The position numbers and the translations under genes are program-made. The notes beneath the pieces are model-generated. The model ran no database searches. It was not told the DNA's origin and saw nothing but the letters and a program-made list of their open reading frames with translations. Source: Thermoflexia bacterium (GTDB taxonomy: Bacteria; Chloroflexota; Anaerolineae; B4-G1). From it: a stretch of 62,827 nucleotides of DNA. The number at the start of each line of letters is the position of its first letter. The first letter of the stretch is position 1. The stretch spans positions 1 to 62,827 of the forward strand of contig DUEK01000006.1 in NCBI GenBank assembly GCA_011192155.1, in the 5' to 3' direction. Positions 50,445-56,727 of this stretch are shown one piece after another.

Positions 50445-50630
50445 CTATATTTGTAGCTTTATCAGACTTGGTTCCGCTCCAGCAACAGGATGAGAACGTC
50501 CCACGAAACGATCTAGTTTGCCCTTCACAGGAGCATCCACCGGGGAGAGGTTTTTTCGCCGGCGGGGCCGCTCCACCGAAATGGTCATTGTTAGAACAGG
50601 AAGGCCCAATCTCAAAACTTGTACAGACAT
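50445..50630 (-). CDS. Small protein of the DUF2089 group
   Basis: ATG 50630 follows AAGGAGGTG at eight bases, the strongest ribosome site in this group, and opens 61 codons, MSVQVLRLGLPVLTMTISVE then a basic stretch RPRRRKN. It was not recognised. It starts 26 bases after the DUF2089 stop and ends nine bases before the DUF4097 start, so it is in the operon. It may be a small regulator. Confidence 0.55.
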   Translation of the reverse strand: MSVQVLRLGLPVLTMTISVERPRRRKNLSPVDAPVKGKLDRFVGRSHPVAGAEPSLIKLQI

Positions 50631-50656
50631 ATCACACACCTCCTTGCATTGAACTA

Positions 50657-51025
50657 CTATTCTTGGAGAAGCTGCAGCGCCTCTTCCGATGAGATTTCCT
50701 TGCGGGCCAATTGCCCTAGAATCCCTTGACGACGCTCGTCACCGGCTCCCCGTTCCTCTACCACTTCGTAGCCCATGGCGCGGATGATCTCTTCCAGACG
50801 GCTGCGGACGGTGGGGTAAGAGATGCCCAGCTCCTCTTCCATGCAGTTGATCTTTCCCGCGCAGCGGACAAAGATCTCTACAAAATGGAGTTGCTCCGGG
50901 GTGAGTTGGAAAAGTCGCCCCATGGCGAAGCGACCCTCCATCTCGGTTCCACAGTTGCGGCAGGCCAGTCGCGTAACCAGTAAACCGTCACGACAAACAG
51001 GACATTCCGTTGGGACAGGATACAT
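50657..51025 (-). CDS. DUF2089 zinc-ribbon/HTH regulator
   Basis: A 122-residue protein: zinc ribbon CPVCRDGLLVTRLACRNCGT (about 8-27), then a helix-turn-helix of DUF2089 type (FVRCAGKINCMEEELGISYP, TVRSRLEEIIRAMG), then the short helical hairpin ILGQLARKEISSEEALQLLQ shared with three other genes here. It is probably a DNA-binding regulator; the palindrome over its own promoter suggests autoregulation. ATG 51025 follows AAGGAG. It is the first gene of the group. Confidence 0.85.
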   Translation of the reverse strand: MYPVPTECPVCRDGLLVTRLACRNCGTEMEGRFAMGRLFQLTPEQLHFVEIFVRCAGKINCMEEELGISYPTVRSRLEEIIRAMGYEVVEERGAGDERRQGILGQLARKEISSEEALQLLQE

Positions 51026-51048
51026 TGTTTTTTCTCCTTAAGAAAATC

Positions 51049-51093
51049 AAGTCATATATTAAGAATTATAATATATAACTTAATTTTTGTCAA
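51049..51093 (-). promoter_or_regulatory. Consensus promoter with overlapping operator palindrome
   Basis: On the minus strand TTGACA (51093-51088), 17 bases, TATAAT (51070-51065): exact sigma-70 consensus boxes. A 33-bp palindrome (51049-51081) with arms AAGTCATATATTA and TAATATATAACTT (12 of 13 paired) covers the -10 box. A bound dimer there would block polymerase, fitting repression by the DUF2089 protein it drives. Confidence 0.75.
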
Positions 51094-51237
51094 GAGGCAA
51101 ATTGAGTAACCGATACCAGGTGTCTATTTGCCGACGACTAGGCTGACCGGCTGGACAAACTGGTCGCTTAGTGGCATAATCAAGGTACTTTATACGCCCC
51201 GATAGCGCATTGTCCCTCAAACCACAGGAGGCGCGTC

Positions 51238-51363
51238 TTGAGAGAATTGACCAGACTGGCGTTAAATATGGCCCAGGCGCGCGGCGCGACTTGCGTCGAA
51301 AGAACACGACGAGCCGCGTTTATGGAGACACGAGTTCTAGACCGCCTTGAACGAGCTTGCTAA
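51238..51363 (+). pseudogene. TldD/PmbA-like N-terminal remnant (tentative)
   Basis: TTG 51238 lies six bases after GGAGG, and a possible promoter TGGACA-17-CATAAT lies upstream. The first 18 residues, LRELTRLALNMAQARGAT, look like the N-terminal helix of TldD/PmbA peptidases, but the frame then degenerates and stops after 41 codons. The rest of the gene is absent. It could be a remnant whose expression signals now serve the overlapping next gene. Apart from this and the divergent promoter, 51094-51346 holds nothing. Confidence 0.35.
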
Positions 51364-51967
51364 GCAGATCCCGCGCTGGTTGTGGCGCGTCGAGCTGGGG
51401 CTGGCGGCCCTGGCGCTGGCGGGCGCGCTGGCTCTGATCGTCGCGCTGGCCCTGGGCTGGAACAGCCCTCGCCCCTCCCGCCTCCCGGATTGGCAGGCCG
51501 CCGCTCTCCCCCTGCGCCTGGAAGCCCCGCCGAACGAGACTATGCTGCTGCTGCTGCCCCATCACAGCGGCGACTTTACTTTGGAAATTGAGGCCATCCC
51601 ACTCCCAGGCCCAGACTGCCACGGCTACGGCCTGATCTACCGCGCCCAGGATGATGCTGCTTATTATACCTTTGCCGTCGGCCGCGATGGCTACTATGCC
51701 GTCCTGCGGGTGACGGGTGATGAGGAGGTAGAACTTGTGAGCTGGCAGCAGTTCCCCCACGTTCATCGAGGCCAGCAGTCCAACCTGCTGCGCGTGGCCT
51801 GCGCGGGATACACCTGCCGTTTCTACGTCAACGACGAATACGCCGCCACCGTCGAGGACGACACCTGGCTGGCGGGCAACGTGGGGCTGTGGGTGCGCGG
51901 CTTTGGAAACGGAAGCGCGGCGATCCGGTTCCTGAACGCGCGCGCCTGGTCAGCCGCCGGGCCCTAA
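51347..51967 (+). CDS. Membrane-anchored LamG/GH16-like protein
   Basis: A 206-residue protein: short basic start, one membrane helix (about 12-38), then an extracytoplasmic beta sandwich with GYGLIYRAQDDAAYYTFAVG and NVGLWVRGFGNGSAAIRFLN, the pattern of concanavalin-like domains (DUF1080/LamG) that bind glycans. No catalytic Glu pair is evident. The start TTG 51347 is uncertain; it overlaps the TldD-like remnant. It lies upstream of tsaC but the latter has its own promoter. Confidence 0.65.
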   Translation: MNELAKQIPRWLWRVELGLAALALAGALALIVALALGWNSPRPSRLPDWQAAALPLRLEAPPNETMLLLLPHHSGDFTLEIEAIPLPGPDCHGYGLIYRAQDDAAYYTFAVGRDGYYAVLRVTGDEEVELVSWQQFPHVHRGQQSNLLRVACAGYTCRFYVNDEYAATVEDDTWLAGNVGLWVRGFGNGSAAIRFLNARAWSAAGP

Positions 51968-51993
51968 ACCTGCATAGGCGGAGTGACATTCGT

Positions 51994-52022
51994 TTGACGG
52001 CCTTCATGGGCCGTGTTATACT
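51994..52022 (+). promoter_or_regulatory. Promoter of tsaC, nearly leaderless
   Basis: TTGACG (51994-51999), 17 bases, TATACT (52017-52022). The ATG at 52038 is 15 bases past the -10 box, so the 5' leader would be about eight bases and has no Shine-Dalgarno site. Confidence 0.7.
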
Positions 52023-52037
52023 TGCCCCCTGATACCG

Positions 52038-52700
52038 ATGAAGACAGAAATCATTCACACAGGCAGCGACAACGCCCTGCCACGCGCCGCCGAGGTGTTG
52101 AAAAACGGGGAACTGGTCGCCTTTCCCACCGACACCGTCTACGGGTTGGCGGCGTCTCCGTGGAACGCGGACGGTGTGGCCCGCCTGTACAAAGCCAAGC
52201 AACGCCCATCAAATAGACCCATCCCGCTCCTGCTATCCGACGCCGGCCAGTTGAGCCGCGTCGCCATGCTCCCACCTCAGTTTAGCCGCCAGGTCAGGCA
52301 ATTGATCGCGCGCTTCTGGCCCGGTGGACTGACGTTGGTGCTACCCAAAACCGCCATCGTGCCCGATACAATCAGCCAAGGCCCCACCGTCGCCGCGCGC
52401 GTGCCCGGCCTGCCGCTGGCCCGCGCACTCATTCGGGATGCGGGTGGGGTACTGGCAGTGACTAGCGCCAACCTCTCAGGGCAGCCCAGCCCCATCACCG
52501 CCCAAGAGGTCGAGGCGCAACTGGGTGGGCGGATCGAACTGATCCTCGACGGCGGCCCCTGCCGGGGAGGCGTCCCATCCAGCCTTCTCGATTGCACCCT
52601 CTCTCCTCCGTTGTTGCTGCGGCGCGGCGCCGTCTCCCAAGAAGATTTGCAAAGAGTCATCGGGTCGCTGCAATCCCCAACGCGGAGGTCCGACCGATGA
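52038..52700 (+). CDS. tsaC: L-threonylcarbamoyladenylate synthase
   Basis: A 220-residue YrdC/Sua5-type enzyme making threonylcarbamoyl-AMP for the t6A37 modification of tRNA. GELVAFPTDTVYGLAAS forms the entrance of the active site; YKAKQRPSNRPIPLLL (K-x-R), ARFWPGGLTLVLPK and AVTSANLSGQPSP complete it. It lacks the C-terminal Sua5 domain. Its stop overlaps the start of the DUF2723 gene (ATGA), so the two are coupled. Confidence 0.95.
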   Translation: MKTEIIHTGSDNALPRAAEVLKNGELVAFPTDTVYGLAASPWNADGVARLYKAKQRPSNRPIPLLLSDAGQLSRVAMLPPQFSRQVRQLIARFWPGGLTLVLPKTAIVPDTISQGPTVAARVPGLPLARALIRDAGGVLAVTSANLSGQPSPITAQEVEAQLGGRIELILDGGPCRGGVPSSLLDCTLSPPLLLRRGAVSQEDLQRVIGSLQSPTRRSDR

Positions 52701-55072
52701 CGTCCAGCGACCGGCACCCGCTATCCAACATTCTCGTTCCGGCCCTGCTCTTTGTGGCCGTCTTTACCCTCTACGCCGCCACCGCCGCTCCGGCCACTCT
52801 CTTTGGCGATCCCTCCGAGTATCAGTTCATCCCCGCCATCGCCGGGATCGCCCACCCGCCCGGCTATACCTTTTACACCCTGCTGGCCAAGCTCTGGCAG
52901 ACCCTTGCGCCGTTCGGCGCCATAGCCTTCCGCACCAACCTGCTGGCGGCGGCGGTGGGCGCCTGGACCGTCATCGCCGTCTACCTGATCACCTCTGACC
53001 TCAGCGCCTCACACTTGACGTTTGACGTTTCACGTTTCACGTTTTACGCTTCACTCCTCGCCGCCCTGTGTCTCGCCGCCGCCCCCGACTTTTGGCAGCA
53101 CTCTATCCACGCCAACGCTCACATCGTCAGCGCGGCGCTGGCCGCCACTCACATGTGGCTCCTCATTCGCTGGCGGCGCACCGATAACGACTGCTGGCTG
53201 GCTGTCTTTGCCCTCACCCTGGGCCTGGCTGCCGCTCACCACCCGGTCACGCTGATAGGCGTCCCCGCCTATGGCCTCTTTGTCCTGACCGCGCGGCCCC
53301 GCATCCTGCGCCAGTGGCGGACGTTGTTGTTGCTGCTCGGTTGCTTGCTCTTGGGATTATCCCCGCTCCTCTACTACCCTCTGCGCAGCCCCAGCGCCCC
53401 TTTCGGCCCCACCGATATGCGTACCTGGGAGGGGTTTTGGGGGCACATCACCGCCAGGGGGTTGCGCGTCAACCTCTTCCATTTTGGCCTGGCCGATCAA
53501 CTCGACCGCGCGTTGGTCTTTTGGTCGCTCCTGCGGCTCCAGTTCCCGTTGCCCGTCATTATCCTGATCGCCGCCGGACTGATTTGGCTCGTCTACCGCG
53601 CACCAAAGTCCGCCATCCTCATCTGCTCATTCATCCTCATCCATCTACTCTTTACCCTCAACACCGTCCAGGATGTGATGGCCTACCTGCTCCTGCCATT
53701 CGTCGCGCTATCCATCGCCGCCGGCCTCGGCGCACTGGCTATCGCCGAACTCGAACTCCCAAACCCCAAATCCCCAATTGCCCATTGTGCATTGTGCATT
53801 GTTCATTGTTCATTGCTAATTCTGCCCTTCTACCAGGCTACCCTAAACCTCACTCGTGGCATATCCCTGCGCGATTTCACCGTCGCCGAGGAATACGTCA
53901 CCGCCGTCTACGAGCGCTTTGCCGGACGCGGCGAGGGCGCGGTGCTGCTTTCAGACTGGGAGCACCTGACACCCCTCTGGGTACACGCCTACACCCAGGG
54001 GGAGACGCTAGATAAAGATGACGTGCAACTGGTTTACGTCTCCACCGCCAACCCGTGGGTCGAGTCGGTGTGGGCGCACATCGAGCAAGGCGACATCTAC
54101 TTGCCCGACTACCGGCCTGCGGTGCGAGACGCCGGTTTTCGCTTGCTACCGGAGGGGCCTTTCTACCGCGTCATCGCGCCGCCACTGACGGACACCGCCC
54201 CCACTCACTCTCTCGACGTCTGGGCCGATGGCCGCGTCCACATCCTGGGCTACGATCTGCCGGCCGACACCGTCCAGGCGGGCGAGCATTTGGAGCTGAT
54301 CCTCTACCAGAGCGCGCCGCAGCCGCTGGACGGCATCTGGATGCCCTACGCCCAACTCGGCCCCGCACAAGCCCGCTGGACCACCGACAGCCGCCTCCTC
54401 ACAACCCAGTGGCTGCCCGGTGAGGTGGTGGCGGAGCGATACGAACTACCGATCCCCTTCACCCTACCGCCGGGAGAATACCCACTCCGCTTGGGCTACG
54501 CTGACCTGAGCGGCGGGCGAGAAGAACTAGAGCTTTCCACCGGAGGGGCCACGCTGGAACTGGAGACCGTCACCGTATTGCCGCCCGCCAACGCTCCCTC
54601 GGCAAAAACTCTGGAGCAGGCGCTGGCTAACCTGGACAACCAGATAGCTCTGATGGGAGCGCGGGCGCGGGCGGGCTGGCAGACGCGGGCGGGATTCTGG
54701 GAGGAACCACTGCCCGTCCAGGCCGGGCGGCCCTTGCACCTCACCCTCACTTGGCGTGCTCTGGCCTCTCCCCGCAGTAGCTATACCATCTTTGTTCACC
54801 TGATAGACGGCGCAGGCCGCCCCGTCGCCGGGCACGACTACACCCCTCTGGGCGGAGCCTGCCCCACTTACCTGTGGTTCCCCAAGTGGCTGCCGGGGCA
54901 GACCCTGCAAGACCCCTACCGGCTGCCCCTGCCATCTGACCTGCCACCGGGCGACTACCAACTGGAAGTAGGTATGTACGGGATGACTTCCCTTCGGCGG
55001 CTTCCTGTGGTAGACTTGGGGGGAAGTCTGGCCGGCGACCGCGTCATCTTGGGGCCGGTGCGGGTAGAGTAG
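52697..55072 (+). CDS. DUF2723 (GT117-like) membrane glycosyltransferase
   Basis: A 791-residue protein. The N-terminal half has about 11 membrane helices; TLFGDPSEYQFIPAIAGIAH then PPGYTFYTLL is the signature of DUF2723 protein O-mannosyltransferase-like enzymes, with acidic catalytic residues in the first loop. The C-terminal half (from about 390) is extracytoplasmic and beta-rich (HSLDVWADGRVHILGYDLPA, PLHLTLTWRALASPRSSYTI), common in this phylum. Two low-complexity repeat tracts lie in frame: around 53015-53045 (ACGTTTGACGTTTCACG) and 53775-53815 (CATTGTGCATTGTGCATTG). ATG 52697 follows GGAGG and overlaps tsaC. Confidence 0.85.
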   Translation: MTSSDRHPLSNILVPALLFVAVFTLYAATAAPATLFGDPSEYQFIPAIAGIAHPPGYTFYTLLAKLWQTLAPFGAIAFRTNLLAAAVGAWTVIAVYLITSDLSASHLTFDVSRFTFYASLLAALCLAAAPDFWQHSIHANAHIVSAALAATHMWLLIRWRRTDNDCWLAVFALTLGLAAAHHPVTLIGVPAYGLFVLTARPRILRQWRTLLLLLGCLLLGLSPLLYYPLRSPSAPFGPTDMRTWEGFWGHITARGLRVNLFHFGLADQLDRALVFWSLLRLQFPLPVIILIAAGLIWLVYRAPKSAILICSFILIHLLFTLNTVQDVMAYLLLPFVALSIAAGLGALAIAELELPNPKSPIAHCALCIVHCSLLILPFYQATLNLTRGISLRDFTVAEEYVTAVYERFAGRGEGAVLLSDWEHLTPLWVHAYTQGETLDKDDVQLVYVSTANPWVESVWAHIEQGDIYLPDYRPAVRDAGFRLLPEGPFYRVIAPPLTDTAPTHSLDVWADGRVHILGYDLPADTVQAGEHLELILYQSAPQPLDGIWMPYAQLGPAQARWTTDSRLLTTQWLPGEVVAERYELPIPFTLPPGEYPLRLGYADLSGGREELELSTGGATLELETVTVLPPANAPSAKTLEQALANLDNQIALMGARARAGWQTRAGFWEEPLPVQAGRPLHLTLTWRALASPRSSYTIFVHLIDGAGRPVAGHDYTPLGGACPTYLWFPKWLPGQTLQDPYRLPLPSDLPPGDYQLEVGMYGMTSLRRLPVVDLGGSLAGDRVILGPVRVE

Positions 55073-55083
55073 GAGGTAAATCT

Positions 55084-55584
55084 ATGGACGTTACATTGTT
55101 GGTCTGGGTAGTAGCCCTGACGATCCTGGTGATCGTCGGCGTCGTGTGGATACTCGATTTGCAATCTCGGATAAGCCGTCTGAAGCAGCGCGACGAGACG
55201 CCCTTTATCGCTGTGGAAGGAGAAGATGACGCCAACCTGACCGCGGTGGTAAAGACCCTGGCCTCGCGCCTGGCAGAGACAAACGCGCGCACCGAGCGAT
55301 TGGTGGCCCGCGCCCAGCAAGTTGACGAGACCCTGGCCCACACCGTACAGGGCATGGGCATGGTGCGCTTCCGCGCCTTTAAAGATACCGGCGGCGACCA
55401 GAGCTTTGCACTGGCGCTGGCAGATGGCGAGGGGAACGGCGTCGTCCTCTCGGCGCTCTATGGCCGGGGCGCGACGCGCATCTATGCCAAACCGGTCCAA
55501 AGCTGGCTCTCGCCCAAACCGCTGGGCGAAGAAGAGGAACAAGCACTGGCAGAGGCCCGCCAGCGTGTCGTCGGCCACGATTGA
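55084..55584 (+). CDS. DUF4446 protein
   Basis: A 166-residue protein with one N-terminal membrane helix (about 4-24), a coiled segment, and the conserved block GMGMVRFRAFKDTGGDQSFA then LSALYGRGATRIYAKPVQSW typical of DUF4446. The function of the family is unknown. ATG 55084 follows GGAGG. It lies 11 bases after the DUF2723 gene and precedes bactofilin, so the set from tsaC to bactofilin may be one transcript. Confidence 0.85.
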   Translation: MDVTLLVWVVALTILVIVGVVWILDLQSRISRLKQRDETPFIAVEGEDDANLTAVVKTLASRLAETNARTERLVARAQQVDETLAHTVQGMGMVRFRAFKDTGGDQSFALALADGEGNGVVLSALYGRGATRIYAKPVQSWLSPKPLGEEEEQALAEARQRVVGHD

Positions 55585-55660
55585 CAAAAACCCAAGGCCG
55601 ATGTATTATCGAATTGCGAATGAATCATTCCAAAGCTATCCGAAATAAGGAGGAAAACCC

Positions 55661-56119
55661 GTGTTTGGAAGAGAAAAAACATCTATTGACAAAACACCTC
55701 CGGCGGCCCCCGCCTCCAAGATCGAAACCATCATCGGCCCCAATGCCCACTTCCGAGGCGATATCCAGTCCGATGGCGGCGTCCGCATTGACGGCATCGT
55801 TGAGGGAACCATTGATCTCACCGGCAACCTGGTCGTCGGCGAGGGAGCAAAGATCATTGCCGAGATCAAAGCCAACAACATCTCTATCTCGGGCGCAATC
55901 AAGGGCAATATCGCCGGCAACCGGGTGGAGATACTAGAGACTGGCCGGGTATGGGGCGACCTGACTATCAACTCTTTGCTACTTAACGAGGGGGCCTACC
56001 TGCGCGGGCAGACTACTATGCACGCCGACATTGAGCCGCCAATGATCGAGGCGCCCAAAACTCAACATGCCGCCCAGCCTGTCAGCCCCAATATTGTGGA
56101 TGTGGAGCCAAAATCTTAG
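55661..56119 (+). CDS. Bactofilin
   Basis: A 152-residue cytoskeletal protein that polymerises from a right-handed beta helix. The core is ETIIGPNAHFRGDIQSDGGV, RIDGIVEGTIDLTGNLVVGE and NNISISGAIKGNIAGNRVEI, with Pro-rich disordered tails at both ends, as in other bactofilins. It helps organise cell-wall enzymes or shape. GTG 55661 follows AAGGAGG. A strong terminator follows the gene. Confidence 0.93.
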   Translation: MFGREKTSIDKTPPAAPASKIETIIGPNAHFRGDIQSDGGVRIDGIVEGTIDLTGNLVVGEGAKIIAEIKANNISISGAIKGNIAGNRVEILETGRVWGDLTINSLLLNEGAYLRGQTTMHADIEPPMIEAPKTQHAAQPVSPNIVDVEPKS

Positions 56120-56140
56120 GCTGTTGATAGGCCCATCGCA

Positions 56141-56173
56141 AAAAGGCCCCACCCGTATGTGGGGCCTTTCTTT
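56141..56173 (+). terminator. Terminator of the bactofilin gene
   Basis: AAAGGCCCCAC (56142-56152) and GTGGGGCCTTT (56159-56169) form a perfect 11-bp stem with a six-base loop followed by CTTT. It is 22 bases after the stop. Confidence 0.85.
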
Positions 56174-56197
56174 ATGACCGTTGTACAAGGTGCGAGC

Positions 56198-56378
56198 CTA
56201 TCGCACTAACAGTACCGGGCAATCCACCTCGTCCAGCAGCGCCTGGAGCTTTTCTGGCGACAGGGCAGCGCCGCTCAACACCAGCACGCCGCCTCCCTCG
56301 ACTCGCGTTGCTTGAACCAACGTGTCCACCTTTGCATCCGCCAGTCGCCGATAGTGAATCAGCAGCAATTCCCGTTTT
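56198..56378 (-). pseudogene. C-terminal gene fragment ending at an R3-like terminus
   Basis: The minus-strand frame ends GVLVLSGAALSPEKLQALLD then EVDCPVLLVR, resembling the C-terminus of universal-stress-type proteins. Upstream, the coding text stops exactly at CAGCAATTCCCGTTTT (56363-56378), an R3 terminal repeat. The gene therefore appears to have been cut by an R3-family insertion, and R2 copy C lies 80 bp further on. The partner R3 end was not found. The frame stays open to 56455, but those residues are repeat-encoded. Confidence 0.45.
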
Positions 56379-56405
56379 AGCATCATCGCCGCGTGATATG
56401 GCATC

Positions 56406-56607
56406 GTAGTAGCGACTTTAGCCGATGGATATGCAGCCCAAACGACTAAAGTCATTACTGGAGTCTGGCGTTTTTGTTCGTAGTGACGGCTTCAGCCGTC
56501 CAAAAGGCTCAAAAGCGGCTAAAGCCGCTACTACGAACCCCCATATCTAGCGCCTTTATTGTTGCCTACCCCAAGATGTGGGCATTCTGAAAATTTGCCA
56601 GACTCCA
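56406..56607 (+). mobile_element. R2 element, copy C, with adjoining hairpin
   Basis: The 149-bp R2 element at 56459-56607 is base-for-base the same as copy B (35919-36067), with ends TGGAGTCTGGC and GCCAGACTCCA. Just before it GTAGTAGCGACTTTAGCCG and CGACTAAAGTCATTAC (56406-56458) form a hairpin with related arms. From 56608 to 56727 nothing was recognised, apart from a short in-frame TCPVLVVR ending that may be chance. Confidence 0.8.
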
Positions 56608-56727
56608 GACACTACTTGCCCGGTGCTGGTGGTGCGTTAGACCTAGAATGACCATTTCATCAAATGAGGCAAGGCGATCACACTGTCACCGCTGATCTTG
56701 TTGCCCAATCAAGCGCAAAGGACTTGA

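Noticed and set aside
49487-50493. Plus-strand frames opposite the DUF4097 gene
   Set aside because: They are shadow frames of a well-supported minus-strand gene with a ribosome site and recognisable domains.
56608-56638. Plus-strand TCPVLVVR ending as a second gene fragment mirroring the minus fragment
   Set aside because: It is only about ten codons, with no preceding coding text because R2 lies there; chance cannot be excluded.
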